Notes: generated from the sequence alone by a model not told the origin. A DNA stretch of 64,000 nt from Streptomyces sp. Ag109_O5-1 (GCF_003814875.1 NZ_RKQF01000001.1:4774001-4838000), one strand, 5' to 3'. Shown: positions 25,575-34,704, counted from the first letter of the stretch. Translations and numbers: made by a program.

Positions 25575-27893
25575 GTGAGTCCACGCGGGAAGCGTGCGTA
25601 CAGTCCGCTGAGCATGAAGCGACGGGCGTGGCTGACGCTCGGCGCGGTGGTTCTCGGCGGCGGGGGTGTGGTGACGTACGCCGTCGCCGACCCGTCCGCC
25701 GGCCACAGGGCCGCCGGACAGGCCAAGCGGCCGGTGAAGGTCTACGACCTGACGCTGAAGGGCGCCACGAACGGCGGGCGGGAGCTGCCGCGCACGGACA
25801 CCGAACGGTTCTCGATGCTCGGCGTCTCCTGGACGGGGGCGAAGAACCGGCTGCACGGCACGGCCCAGGTGCGCACCCGGAGCGTCGAGACCGGCGCGTG
25901 GTCCGGCTGGCACGACCTGGAGGCGACCGACCCGCTGGTGGACCCCGAGGCCGGCCCCGACGCGCGCGGCGCGTCCGAGCCGCTGTGGGTCGGCCCCTCC
26001 GACGGCGTCCAGGTCCAGGTCGTCCACCAGGACGGCTCCACCAGCTCCGGTCTGCCCAAGGGGCTCCAGGTGAACCTGGTCGACCCCGGGGTGGCGACCG
26101 CCGCGGAGACCAGGGCGGAGCCGGCCGCGTTCGTGGCGGACGGCACCGCGAGCGACAGCCCGTCGCCGGCGGACTCCACGTCGCCCGACGACTCGGTCTC
26201 CCCGTCCGACCCGGCCGACCCGTCCGACTCCGTGTCGCCCACCGACTCCACGTCGCCCAGCGAGTCCGTGACCGCCACCGACTCGGCCTCGCCGAGCGCC
26301 TCCGTGTCCGCCACGCCGACGGACAGCGCCTCCGCGAGCCCGTCGGCCTCCGTCACGCCCACCGCACCGCCGTCCACCGTGCCCGAGCCGCCGATCGTCT
26401 CGCGCGCCGGCTGGGGCGCCGACGAGTCGCTGAGCCCGGACCCGTCGGAGTACAACGCGGACGTGAAGGCCGTCTTCGTCCACCACACGGACGGGACGAA
26501 CGACTACACGTGCGCCGACTCCGCCGCGCTCGTACGGGGCATCTACGCGTACCACACGCAGGTCAGCGGCTGGAACGACATCGGCTACAACTTCCTGGTC
26601 GACAAGTGCGGCACGATCTTCGAGGGCCGCAAGGGCGGTGTCGGCCTGCCCGTGCTCGGCGCGCACACCTACGGCTGGAACCGGGAGGCGGCCGGTATCG
26701 CGGTGCTCGGTGACTACACCTCCATCGGCGCCACGGACGCGGCCCTGGCCTCGGTCGCCCGGATCGCGGCGTGGAAGCTCGGCCAGTACGGCGCCGACCC
26801 GGCCACGACCGTGCAGCTCAAGGCGGGCGCGACGCAGAAGAACTTCTTCGGCACCAGCTTCACCGCCGGCAGTTCGTACACCTTCAACCGGATCTCCGGT
26901 CACCGCGACGGCTACAACACCGAGTGCCCCGGCAACTCGCTCTACCCGCAGCTGCCGACGATCCGCGCCTGGGCGTCCGGCCCGGTGCAGGGCCTGAAGC
27001 TCACCTCGCTGTCGGGCGCCGCCCTGTCCGGCTCGAAGTACTACACCAAGGGTGCGATCACGGCGAAGTGGTCGACCACCACGCCCGGTTCGCTGATCTC
27101 GAAGTTCGAGCTGCTGGTGGACGGCAAGGCCGTCGCCACCGCCGCCGGCACGGCCACCTCGGTGGGCACCACGCTCACCGCCGGCAGCCACACCGTCGCC
27201 GTACGGGCCGTGCACCAGTCGGGCAAGACCACGACGACCGCCGCGCTGACCGTCGTCACCGACACCACCGCGCCCACCTTCAGCACCGCGCCGACGCTCT
27301 CCCTGCGCACCGGCACCGTCAGCACCACCGCCGTCCCGGTCACCCTCGGCTGGAAGGCCGCCGACAACGCGGCCCTGCAGTCGGTGAGCCTGCTGACCCC
27401 GACGACGGCCACCTTCGGCCCGACCACGACCGGCTCCAGCCGCACCGCGGGCTCCGGTGCCGCGTCCACCTGGTCGATGAAGGCGTACGACTACGCGGGC
27501 AACACCCGTACCTCGTCCCCGTCCTTCACCCCGCTGATCCTGCAGGAGACCTCGGCCGCCAAGTCCGGTACCTGGACCTCCCGTTCGTCCTCCAGCTACC
27601 TGGGCGGCAAGTCGTACTCCAGCACCTCCAAGGGCGCGAGCCTGAGCTGGACCTTCACCGGCCGGTCCGCCGCCTGGGTGGTCAGCCGGGCCTCCACCTC
27701 GGGGCAGGCGTACGTGTACGTCGACGGCAGCAAGGTCGCCACCGTCGACCTGAAGTCCACGACGACCTCCTACCGCCAGGCGATCTGGACCAAGACCTGG
27801 TCGTCCAGCGCCAAGCACACCGTGAAGATCGTCGTCGTCGGCACCAGCGGCCGTCCGACGGTCACGACGGACGGCTTGGTGTACATCAAGTAG
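25575..27893 (+). CDS. Secreted PGRP-type N-acetylmuramoyl-L-alanine amidase
   Basis: A 772-residue exported wall hydrolase. The GTG at 25575 has GGGGA 7 nt upstream; the signal segment WLTLGAVVLGGGGVVTYAVA follows. Residues about 50-180 hold a domain with WSGWHDLEA, then a Ser/Pro/Asp linker at about 190-270. The PGRP/amidase_2 domain runs from about 275 to 470, with SRAGWGADES, FVHHTDGTNDYTC, GWNDIGYNFLVDKCGTIFEG, GAHTYGWNREAAGIAVLGDY and ISGHRDGYNTECPGNSLYPQ. The zinc ligands (two His and a Cys) are all visible. The C-terminal 300 residues are Ig-like beta modules. It cleaves the lactyl-amide bond of peptidoglycan; remodelling or lysis are both possible roles. Confidence 0.92.
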   Translation: MSPRGKRAYSPLSMKRRAWLTLGAVVLGGGGVVTYAVADPSAGHRAAGQAKRPVKVYDLTLKGATNGGRELPRTDTERFSMLGVSWTGAKNRLHGTAQVRTRSVETGAWSGWHDLEATDPLVDPEAGPDARGASEPLWVGPSDGVQVQVVHQDGSTSSGLPKGLQVNLVDPGVATAAETRAEPAAFVADGTASDSPSPADSTSPDDSVSPSDPADPSDSVSPTDSTSPSESVTATDSASPSASVSATPTDSASASPSASVTPTAPPSTVPEPPIVSRAGWGADESLSPDPSEYNADVKAVFVHHTDGTNDYTCADSAALVRGIYAYHTQVSGWNDIGYNFLVDKCGTIFEGRKGGVGLPVLGAHTYGWNREAAGIAVLGDYTSIGATDAALASVARIAAWKLGQYGADPATTVQLKAGATQKNFFGTSFTAGSSYTFNRISGHRDGYNTECPGNSLYPQLPTIRAWASGPVQGLKLTSLSGAALSGSKYYTKGAITAKWSTTTPGSLISKFELLVDGKAVATAAGTATSVGTTLTAGSHTVAVRAVHQSGKTTTTAALTVVTDTTAPTFSTAPTLSLRTGTVSTTAVPVTLGWKAADNAALQSVSLLTPTTATFGPTTTGSSRTAGSGAASTWSMKAYDYAGNTRTSSPSFTPLILQETSAAKSGTWTSRSSSSYLGGKSYSSTSKGASLSWTFTGRSAAWVVSRASTSGQAYVYVDGSKVATVDLKSTTTSYRQAIWTKTWSSSAKHTVKIVVVGTSGRPTVTTDGLVYIK
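26155..26375 (+). repeat. Ser/Asp/Pro low-complexity linker repeat inside the amidase gene
   Basis: Imperfect repeats of codons for SPSDS, SPTDST and SPSES make up about 70 residues between the N-terminal domain and the PGRP domain. Such extended linkers let the catalytic domain reach through the wall. Repeat number is likely to vary between strains. Confidence 0.7.
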
Positions 27894-27903
27894 GCCGAGC
27901 GGT

Positions 27904-29376
27904 TCAGGTGGCCGAGTCCACCGGTTCGGGCGTCCGTTCCTGCGCGGCTTGCGGGGCGGGCGCCCGGTCCGCGTTCACGACCACTCCGGCGACGAGCGCG
28001 GCCAGCAGCAGCGCGGCCATCGCCCACCAGGTGGCCACGTTGAAACCGTGCACCGCGGCCTTCGCCTCCAGCAGGGCCCGGTTCGGGATGCTCGCGGCAT
28101 GGGCGGTGGCGTACCGGGTCGTGACGCTCGCGGCGATCGTGTTGAGCAGCGCCGTACCGATCGAACCGCCCACCTGCTGGGCGGTGTTGAAGGTGGCCGA
28201 GGCCGCGCCCGAGTCGCGCGGGGCGACCCCGCCGGTGGCCAGGGAGACCGAGGTCATCATGGCCGTGCCCATGCCGAGGCCGAGCATCAGCATGCCGGGC
28301 AGGATGTGCGAGGCGTACGCGGGCTCGACCCCGACCTGGGCTATCAGCGTCAGCGCCCCGGCCGCCAGCAGCAGCCCGGGGACCATCAGCAGACGGGGCG
28401 CGACCCGGTGCAGCAGCCGGGCGGCGACCTGGGTGGAGCCGGTGACCATGCCGACGGTGATGGGGAGATAGGCGACACCGGTCTTCACGGGCGAGTACCC
28501 GAGGACGCGCTGCATGTAGTAGGTCAGGAAGAGGAAGACGCCGAACATGCCGATGGTGGTCAGCAGCACGGTGAGGAAGGCGCCGATGCGCTGCCGGTCG
28601 CGTACGACGGTCATCGGGAGCAGCGGGACCCGGGCGCGGGTCTGCCAGAACCCGAAGAGGCCGAGCAGCGCGACCCCGCCGAACAGCAGCGTCAGGACCA
28701 GGGAGTCGCTCCAGCTCCGGGACTCCGCCTCGGAGAAGCCGTAGACCAGGGCGAGCATCCCGGCCGAGCCGAGCAGCGCGCCGGGTACGTCGAGGCGGGC
28801 GTCGGGGTGCCGGCCGCCGCCGGACAGCAGCACCCAGGCGCCGGCGAAGGCGACCAGAGCGATCGGCACGTTGACGTACAGGCACCAGCGCCAGTCCAGG
28901 TACTGGGTGAGGAAGCCGCCCGCGAGCAGCCCGACCGCGGCCCCGGCGCCGATGATGGCGCCGAAGATGCCGAAGGCCTTGCTGCGGTCCTTGGGGTCGG
29001 TGAACGTCGTCGCCAGCAGCGACAGCGCGGCCGGGGCGAGCAGCGCGGCGAAGACGCCCTGCAGCGCCCGCGCCCCGAACAGCATCCCCTGGTTGACCGC
29101 GGCCCCGCCTAGTGCGGAGGCGGCCGCGAAGCCGACCAGGCCGGTCATGAACGCCATCTTGCGGCCGGCGAGGTCGGCGATCCGGCCGCCGAGCAGCAGC
29201 AGTCCGCCGAAGGCGAGTGTGTAGGCGGTGATGACCCACTGCCGGTTGCCGTCCGACATGTGCAGGGCGGTCTGGGCGGAGGGGAGCGCGATATTGACGA
29301 TGGTCATGTCGAGCACGACCATCAGCTGGGCCAGTGCGATGACGACCAGGGCCCACCAGCGTCGGTTGTCGGCCAT
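27904..29376 (-). CDS. MFS transporter, DHA2 (14-helix) drug exporter family
   Basis: A 490-residue membrane protein with 14 predicted helices. Typical DHA2 signatures are LAQLMVVLDMTIVNIALPSA (motif D1), LGGRIADLAGRKMAFMTGLV (motif A), ARALQGVFAALLAPAALSLL, and the motif C region AIIGAGAAVGLLAGGFLTQY followed by DWRWCLYVNVPIAL. It would export a drug or metabolite in exchange for protons. It is convergent with the amidase, 10 bp apart, and no regulator is adjacent. The substrate is unknown. Confidence 0.93.
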   Translation of the reverse strand: MADNRRWWALVVIALAQLMVVLDMTIVNIALPSAQTALHMSDGNRQWVITAYTLAFGGLLLLGGRIADLAGRKMAFMTGLVGFAAASALGGAAVNQGMLFGARALQGVFAALLAPAALSLLATTFTDPKDRSKAFGIFGAIIGAGAAVGLLAGGFLTQYLDWRWCLYVNVPIALVAFAGAWVLLSGGGRHPDARLDVPGALLGSAGMLALVYGFSEAESRSWSDSLVLTLLFGGVALLGLFGFWQTRARVPLLPMTVVRDRQRIGAFLTVLLTTIGMFGVFLFLTYYMQRVLGYSPVKTGVAYLPITVGMVTGSTQVAARLLHRVAPRLLMVPGLLLAAGALTLIAQVGVEPAYASHILPGMLMLGLGMGTAMMTSVSLATGGVAPRDSGAASATFNTAQQVGGSIGTALLNTIAASVTTRYATAHAASIPNRALLEAKAAVHGFNVATWWAMAALLLAALVAGVVVNADRAPAPQAAQERTPEPVDSAT

Positions 29377-29466
29377 GGGCCAATCGTGCTCCCGCCCGCG
29401 CCACTTGGGAACGCCCGCGTCTCCTATTGCGGGGTTTTTGCCAAGCCTGCGGCCCCGAGCACCTCG

Positions 29467-29862
29467 CTATCCCACGGCGTCCCGGCACAGCAGCCGCAGC
29501 GAGCCCTGGCCCTCGTAACAGCGTCGGGCCTCCTCGATCGGGTCCCAGAGCCGGCCGTCGGGGGTGCGGACCCAGTGATCGCCGCCGGACGCCCACCACT
29601 CGGCGCCGGTCTGACGGACGATCACCTCGCCGGCGTAGGCGCCGAGACCGCGCAGCATCTCCCGTACCGCGTTGTACGGCGCGCCCTCCCCGCGTATCTC
29701 GTCGATCACCCGGTCGACGCGCCACAGACTCTGCGCCGAATAGTCCAGCCGGACCCGCGCACCCTCGCGCATCATGGCCACCGCGTCCGCCGCCCACCGG
29801 GCCGGTTTCCCGGCGGCATGCGGCCTGCTCTGCTGCTGTGCTGTCACGTAGTGGGCTGTCAC
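29467..29862 (-). CDS. Conserved hypothetical protein
   Basis: A predicted cytoplasmic protein of 131 residues if the GTG at 29862 is used. The in-frame extension to 29967 contains a CxGC stretch and might be used instead. Conserved-looking parts are ARWAADAVAMMREGARVRLD, SAQSLWRVDRVIDEIR, LRGLGAYAGEVIVRQTGAEW and RTPDGRLWDPIEEARRCYEG. The pattern LDYS-SLxxVDxxI-GAYxGEV is seen in small stand-alone bacterial proteins of unknown function. No membrane segment or nucleotide motif is visible, and the start is uncertain. Confidence 0.65.
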   Translation of the reverse strand: MTAHYVTAQQQSRPHAAGKPARWAADAVAMMREGARVRLDYSAQSLWRVDRVIDEIRGEGAPYNAVREMLRGLGAYAGEVIVRQTGAEWWASGGDHWVRTPDGRLWDPIEEARRCYEGQGSLRLLCRDAVG

Positions 29863-30008
29863 ATAGGGAAGAGCGAGGTCAGCCCCCGTTTCGTCACCCT
29901 GGAACCGGGCGTTTCCGCAACCGGCGCAGGACCCCCGCAAGTCCGCCGCAGCTCCACCGCACGACACCCACAGGAATCTCCCAGGTTCGCCCCGCCCGGC
30001 TCACGCCT

Positions 30009-30054
30009 GGCTCATGACCGGCCGCGGGCCCGGCTCATGACCGGCCGCGGGCCC
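30009..30054. repeat. Tandem duplication of a 23-bp unit
   Basis: A 23-bp GC-rich unit beginning GGCTCATGACCGG occurs twice without a gap (30009-30031 and 30032-30054). The second copy contains the stop codon and the last codons of the minus-strand gene at 30035-30592. The copies are identical, which suggests a recent event. Confidence 0.85.
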
Positions 30055-30592
30055 GGCGCGAGACCACCGCGCGCAGCACCCGGCGGCCCTCGGTGGACAC
30101 GTCCAGCGCCCGGCGCAGGCCGGCCGGGCCATGCTCCGCGAGGAGTTCGAGGACGGTGACCTGGCGGCGCAGTTCGGCGGCGACCAGCGGGGACATGCTG
30201 TCGGTGCCGCCCTCGCGGCGGGTGTCGACCGAGGGCGCCGCGTCCTCGGCGGGGTCGAGCAGCCGGTGTATCTGGAGCGAGGCGACGGAACAGGCGTCGG
30301 CCCACAGCCGGATGCCGTTCCCCTCCTGCGAGTCGGGCGCGGCGTCCAGCATCCGGCGGGCGAGCGCCTCGGCCTCGTCGGTCTCGCCGGAAGCCTCTCC
30401 GGACGCGCCGAGGGAGCCGCGTGCCTTCTCCAGTCCCTCGCTCCAGTCGGAGCCGTCGGCCAGGCTCGCCCACAGTGGCCGCAGCACCAGGTCGTCCCCG
30501 CCGAGCAGCGGCACGCACCGATCCAAACAGGCCAACCCACTGGCGGCCAGTCCGCGTTCATCAGCCTGAGCGATCAGCTCAACCAGGCTCAT
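30035..30592 (-). CDS. Conserved hypothetical protein, helical
   Basis: A 185-residue, predominantly alpha-helical cytoplasmic protein starting MSLVELIAQADERGLAASGL. Motifs include CLDRCVPLLGGDDLVLRPLW and AADSQEG-like acidic loops, then LWADACSVASLQIHRLLDPA, and a C-terminal half with LRRQVTVLELLAEHGPAGLR and VLRAVVSRRARGRS. I do not recognise a characterised family, although similar proteins appear in Streptomyces genomes. An in-frame extension upstream to 30667 lacks coding character. Its end lies in a duplicated 23-bp unit, so the C-terminus may differ between strains. Confidence 0.62.
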   Translation of the reverse strand: MSLVELIAQADERGLAASGLACLDRCVPLLGGDDLVLRPLWASLADGSDWSEGLEKARGSLGASGEASGETDEAEALARRMLDAAPDSQEGNGIRLWADACSVASLQIHRLLDPAEDAAPSVDTRREGGTDSMSPLVAAELRRQVTVLELLAEHGPAGLRRALDVSTEGRRVLRAVVSRRARGRS

Positions 30593-30799
30593 CCCACGCC
30601 TCCCCACAACCGGTACAGACCAGGCCACCGCCCTTACGGAGCCCGCACTTCCCCCTACTGCGTGCAATGTACCTGGAGCGTCACAGCGGCACTACGCCCT
30701 GCAGATCAAGGAATGTGAAGAAAGAGTTTTCAGCCAATGACACCAACGGGATGAGGTCGACGGTCGGCGGTCGGTACGGCGAGGGTGTACGAGCGCGGG

Positions 30800-31561
30800 T
30801 CAGAGCGCGGCCGGGGCGGTGCCCGCCATCGCCTTCTCGTGCTGCATCCGGGTCAGCCGCACCACGACCAGGATCGCGAGGACGGCGGCGGAGATGTCGA
30901 GGGAGTCCGAGAGGATCAGCTGCAGGGCGCCGTCGCGGAGCCGGGCGGCACCCTGCACGTCGTCGCCGGGCGTCGCGAGGGGGTCGGCGACCAGCGCGGC
31001 CAGCCACAGCGTCCACCAGGCGTTGACCAGCGTGTGCGAACGGGTCGTACCCCAGGGGCTGCTGGCGTCCCAGATGTCGAGGGTGATCCGGCGCGGGTAC
31101 CAGAGGTTCACGACCGGCACGAACCAGCCGCCGATCGCCCAGCCCGGCGACTTGCTCTGCCCGAGCGGGTCGAACACCTGGGCGTTGGCCCGTACCCGCT
31201 GGAACCAGGTCAGGTACACGATCCCGCAGGCGACCAGCGAACCCACCTGCGCACCGCCGGCGACGCCCAGCATCCGGTCGGCGCGGTCGGCCCGGCGGAA
31301 CGCGGCGGCGCCGGTCTCGCCGTCCGCCAGCGCCCCCATGGCGTCGTACTGGAGGAAGTCCGCCCAGACGGAGAACAGGTCGGCGGCCACGACCACCCCG
31401 AGCAGGACGACGGTGGCCCAGCCGAGGCCCACCGGCGAGCGCAGCCACCGGCCCGGCGTGCTGCCGAAGGGCGGGACCGGCTCGGGCGAGTCGCCCAGGC
31501 AGCGGTGGCACAGGGTGGCGCCGGGCGCGGCGGCGAAGTGGTGGCAGCGGGCGCAGATCAA
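30800..31561 (-). CDS. DUF4328 domain membrane protein with N-terminal zinc-ribbon-like motif
   Basis: A 253-residue protein that begins at a TTG (31561), preceded by GGGGGAA at 5-nt spacing. The first 25 residues hold a four-cysteine ribbon, CARCHHF and CHRCLG. Then come the DUF4328 features: a first membrane helix (GWATVVLLGVVVAADLFSVW), WFQRVRANAQVFDPLGQSKS, PGWAIGGWFVPVVNLWYPRR and further helices to the end. DUF4328 proteins are actinobacterial membrane proteins with no proven role. No operon partner is evident, and the GH20 enzyme follows in the upstream direction with its own start. Confidence 0.83.
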   Translation of the reverse strand: MICARCHHFAAAPGATLCHRCLGDSPEPVPPFGSTPGRWLRSPVGLGWATVVLLGVVVAADLFSVWADFLQYDAMGALADGETGAAAFRRADRADRMLGVAGGAQVGSLVACGIVYLTWFQRVRANAQVFDPLGQSKSPGWAIGGWFVPVVNLWYPRRITLDIWDASSPWGTTRSHTLVNAWWTLWLAALVADPLATPGDDVQGAARLRDGALQLILSDSLDISAAVLAILVVVRLTRMQHEKAMAGTAPAAL

Positions 31562-31692
31562 GACGGTTCCCCCGGGATGCGGTCGGGCACGGAGCCCTCC
31601 CCTGGCCCGCGCGGAAGCGGAACATACGGCCCGGCCGCGCCGTACGTCCACCCTTGATGCGTCGCGTGATCCGTCGGGTGATCGGTCGCGGA

Positions 31693-33360
31693 TCAGCCCA
31701 GCTTGCCGGCGAGCGTCTTGAACCGGGTCCAGGACATCGACGGGGTGCGCGGGTCCCAGAGTTTCTGGGCGGTGGCCCGCAACGGCATCCGGATGCCGGC
31801 CGCAACCTGGTCCTGGGTCTGGGAGTTGGCCAGGTCACTCCAGACGGCGAACGACCCGCCGAGGATCCGGGAGTCGTACGCCGAGGACACGGCCGAGGTG
31901 CCGCGCAGCACGCGCGGGGTCCACTGCTGGTAGATCCGCTGTCCGGTCGGATAGACGAAGGTGTTGGGCTCCCCGAGGACGTAGTAGAGGAACTCGTCGT
32001 TGTAGTTGAGGACCGTCCGCCCCGCGCTCAGGTACTCCACCGGCTTGCGGGCGCCGATCTCCTTGCCGGTCCAGTAGGCGACCTGGAGATCCTTGGCGGG
32101 CTGCACGGAACTGCCCCGCAGGAAGCCGTCGTTCCAGGCCCGCATGGTGCGGTCGTGGGCGCGGACGGTGTCGACGCGGGCGTTGAGCCACCCGGTGGTG
32201 AGGTCGGCCACGGTGGCGCCGGAGCCGTACTTCTGCCGGGCGGCGGCCGCGAGCTGCGGGTAGGAGGCCTGCGGGTTCGAGACGGTCAGCGCCTGGTACT
32301 CGTCACCGCCGAGGTTCCAGTAGGAGCCGGGGAAAACATCGGCGTACTCGCCCAGCAGATCGTCGACGATCTTCGCCGAGGCCGGCTTGGAGATGTCGAT
32401 GGCGCCCTTGGTGGGGACCCCCTGCGCGTTGCGCAGTTGCAGCTCCGGGTGCGCGGCGAGGACGGCGCCCAGGTGCCCGGGCGAGTCGATCTCGGGCACG
32501 ACCTGGATGTGCCGGCCGGCCGCGAGGGCGACGATCCGCCTCACCTGAGCCTTGCTCAGATGGTTCTTGGAGACGATCTCCGGGTGGGTGCTGGACTCGA
32601 TCCGGAACCCCTGGTCGTCGGAGAAGTGCAGCCCGAACTGGTTGAACTTCAGGTCGCCCAGCTCCCTTATCCGGGCCTCGATCCACCCGGCGGTGTAGGG
32701 CTTGCGCGCGATGTCCAGCATGAACCCGCGCTGCGGCTTGGCCGGCTGGTCCTTCACGACCCCCTCCGGGGCGCTGCCGCCGCCGTGCACCTCCTGCTTC
32801 AGCGTCCGGGTGCCGTAGAAGACGCCCGCGTCACCGGGCCCGCTGATCCGCACCGACCCGCCGCGCACGGTCATGGTGTACGACTCCGGGTCCCCCGTAC
32901 CGCCGAGGTCGAGGCGCAGATCACCGGCCTTGACGTCCTCGTTCGCGCCTTTCTGCCCGGCGTACGACAGCCCCAGCTCCCCCGCTATCAGCCGCCCCTC
33001 GTCGGCCAGCGCCGCGTCGCTCACCACGACGCGCTCGCCGTGTTCGGGGCGCCAGCCCGGCCCGCGGGCGGCGGTGTGGGAGCGGACGGCGGGGATGGTC
33101 AGCGGGGCCTGGGAGAGGGGGTAGCTGCGCGTGGGAGTGGGGGTCGGCGTCCCGGCCCCGGCGGCGGACGAGGCGGCCCGCCCACTTCCGGACGGCTGCT
33201 GCTGGGGGGCTTCGGCCGTGGACCCGCCGCCGCCGTGGCCCGTGGCGGCCCATACGCCGATGCCCGTACCGAGCACGACGGTCCCCACGACGGCGGCGGC
33301 GACCACCGTCCGCCGCCGTGCGATCTGCCGTCCCGAGGGCCTACGCCTGTGCTGGCTCAC
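31693..33360 (-). CDS. GH20 beta-N-acetylhexosaminidase, membrane-anchored or secreted
   Basis: A 555-residue glycoside hydrolase. An N-terminal membrane anchor or signal (ARRRTVVAAAVVGTVVLGTG) is followed by a Ser/Gly/Pro linker. A GH20b domain comes next (VVVSDAALADEGRLIAGELG and ISGPGDAGVFYGTRTLKQEV). The catalytic TIM barrel has RGFMLDIARKPYTAGWIEAR, FGLHFSDDQGFRIES, VVPEIDSPGHLGA and the acid residue motif YWNLGGDEYQ. The D-E pair in GGDE is intact, so substrate-assisted hydrolysis of terminal GlcNAc or GalNAc is expected. It may act on chitin oligomers or wall glycans. No sugar-uptake genes are adjacent. Confidence 0.93.
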   Translation of the reverse strand: MSQHRRRPSGRQIARRRTVVAAAVVGTVVLGTGIGVWAATGHGGGGSTAEAPQQQPSGSGRAASSAAGAGTPTPTPTRSYPLSQAPLTIPAVRSHTAARGPGWRPEHGERVVVSDAALADEGRLIAGELGLSYAGQKGANEDVKAGDLRLDLGGTGDPESYTMTVRGGSVRISGPGDAGVFYGTRTLKQEVHGGGSAPEGVVKDQPAKPQRGFMLDIARKPYTAGWIEARIRELGDLKFNQFGLHFSDDQGFRIESSTHPEIVSKNHLSKAQVRRIVALAAGRHIQVVPEIDSPGHLGAVLAAHPELQLRNAQGVPTKGAIDISKPASAKIVDDLLGEYADVFPGSYWNLGGDEYQALTVSNPQASYPQLAAAARQKYGSGATVADLTTGWLNARVDTVRAHDRTMRAWNDGFLRGSSVQPAKDLQVAYWTGKEIGARKPVEYLSAGRTVLNYNDEFLYYVLGEPNTFVYPTGQRIYQQWTPRVLRGTSAVSSAYDSRILGGSFAVWSDLANSQTQDQVAAGIRMPLRATAQKLWDPRTPSMSWTRFKTLAGKLG

Positions 33361-33455
33361 ACGGCCACGCTACGACGCGTCGCCCACTCAGACGTCATCC
33401 AACCGCTCCGAAACTCTCCCGTTCGGGTGAAAAACAAGCAACCAACGGACCCGCC

Positions 33456-34124
33456 GTGAACGTCCTCGATAACGTCAACGACACATCTCTCACAGCATTC
33501 CCTGCCACACCGCATGTGACGCGAGGACCCACGCTGCCCGCCCACCGTCTGCCCCATCTCCCCACCCCGCTGGACGCGTTCAACGCCGCCCCCGCCGACG
33601 AGGTCGGCGCCCTGCTGCTGCACTGCCTGCACAGCCTGCGCTGGTCCCGCCGCATCACGGACCACCGCCCCTACCCCGACGTGGCCTCCCTCCTGGCAGC
33701 GGCGGACGAGGCGACGTACGACCTGTCCCCGGGGGACCTCTCGGAGGCGCTGGCGGGCGAGTGCCTGCCGCCGGTGCCCGAGGGCACCTACCCGGCCGCC
33801 CACACAGCCCTGAGCGCGGCCCACGCGACCTACGAGGCCCGCTTCGGCCACGTCTTCATCATCTACCTGGGCGACACGCCGCCCGCCGAATCCCTGGACC
33901 ACGTCCTGGCAGGCATCCGATCACGTTTGACAAACGATCCGGAGGAAGAGCGAGTCATCACGGCGGAGCAACTCCGGCGCCTGGCCAGAGGACGGCTGGC
34001 TGAGAAACTCAGGGGCGCGGGGCTGAACACATCAGCGGCTCCGCCGCGATGGGGGTCCCCCCGCTCGAGCGAATTCGAGAGTGGGGGAGCAACCAGCCCC
34101 CACGGCGCCGCGCCCGGCATCTGA
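33456..34124 (+). CDS. OHCU-decarboxylase-like protein with degenerate active site
   Basis: A 222-residue protein that fits the family of 2-oxo-4-hydroxy-4-carboxy-5-ureidoimidazoline decarboxylases of urate breakdown. Recognisable parts are LDAFNAAPADEVGALLLHCL, the W and RPY of SLRWSRRITDHRPYPD, ARFGHVFIIYLGDTPPAESL and SRLTNDPEEERVITAEQLRR. The HPRIG/HPDLAG motif and following Glu-Gln of active enzymes are replaced by AGECLPPVPEGTYPAAHTAL, so catalysis is doubtful. The GTG at 33456 is used, but a later GTG (33515) would also work. The last 40 residues are read from an intergenic repeat and may be an artefactual tail. No other purine genes are near. Confidence 0.7.
   Translation: MNVLDNVNDTSLTAFPATPHVTRGPTLPAHRLPHLPTPLDAFNAAPADEVGALLLHCLHSLRWSRRITDHRPYPDVASLLAAADEATYDLSPGDLSEALAGECLPPVPEGTYPAAHTALSAAHATYEARFGHVFIIYLGDTPPAESLDHVLAGIRSRLTNDPEEERVITAEQLRRLARGRLAEKLRGAGLNTSAAPPRWGSPRSSEFESGGATSPHGAAPGI
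34045..34110. repeat. GC-rich intergenic hairpin element overlapping a gene end
   Basis: GGGGGTCCCCCC followed by GCTCGAGCGAATTCGAGAG and GGGGGAGCAACCAGCCCCCA forms nested inverted repeats. It is related to the elements near 55250 and 57159, and it lies inside the last codons of the OHCU-like gene. Confidence 0.65.
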
Positions 34125-34318
34125 CAGTCCCCCACCCCCACAAACCCTCTTCTTTTGTAGCCCGTCCGGTGCCAGTTTGATCACACAAGGTAGGCCCCCC
34201 GTAAAGCCTCCTGCGACGGCTGGCTAACATGCTGGGGGCCGGTGGACCGTACCCGGCCGGGCCCGACCGACAGCACAAGCCGGCGCGGCCCCGATACCCC
34301 GCTCCCGGAGGGACTTCC

Positions 34319-34699
34319 GTGCCGGCTGGAACGCTGTACCGCGGCCGGGAAGGAATGTGGTCCTGGGTGGCTCACCGAGTCACCGGCGTCCTCATTTTCT
34401 TCTTCCTGTTCGTTCACGTGCTGGACACCGCTCTCGTCCGCGTCTCCCCCGAGGACTACGACAAGGTCGTAGCCACGTACAAGACGCCGATCGTCGCACT
34501 GCTGGAGTACGGCCTCGTGGCCGCCATCCTCTTCCACGCCCTCAACGGCCTGCGTGTCATCGCCGTCGACTTCTGGTCGAAGGGCCCGCGCTACCAGAAG
34601 CAGATGCTCTGGACGGTCGTCGGTGTCTGGGTCGTCCTGATGGCCGGGGCCATTTACCCCGTTCTCGGCCACGCCGCTCGTGTCCTGTTCGGGAGCTGA
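34319..34699 (+). CDS. sdhC: Succinate dehydrogenase cytochrome b556 subunit
   Basis: A 126-residue, three-helix membrane anchor of complex II. The haem-binding region begins with REGMWSWVAHRVTGVLIFFF and FLFVHVLDTALVRVSPEDY, followed by LEYGLVAAILFHALNGLRVI and VVGVWVVLMAGAIYPVLGHA. The His residues in WVAHR, FVHVLD and LFHALNG are the expected haem or quinone-site ligands. The GTG at 34319 has CGGAGGGA 6 nt upstream. It is the first gene of sdhCDAB and is probably essential for respiration on succinate. Confidence 0.95.
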   Translation: MPAGTLYRGREGMWSWVAHRVTGVLIFFFLFVHVLDTALVRVSPEDYDKVVATYKTPIVALLEYGLVAAILFHALNGLRVIAVDFWSKGPRYQKQMLWTVVGVWVVLMAGAIYPVLGHAARVLFGS

Positions 34700-34704
34700 C
34701 GCAG

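Noticed and set aside
26155..26375. A CRISPR-like or minisatellite array
   Set aside because: The repeats are codon-level Ser/Asp/Pro coding repeats in frame with the amidase, without spacers.
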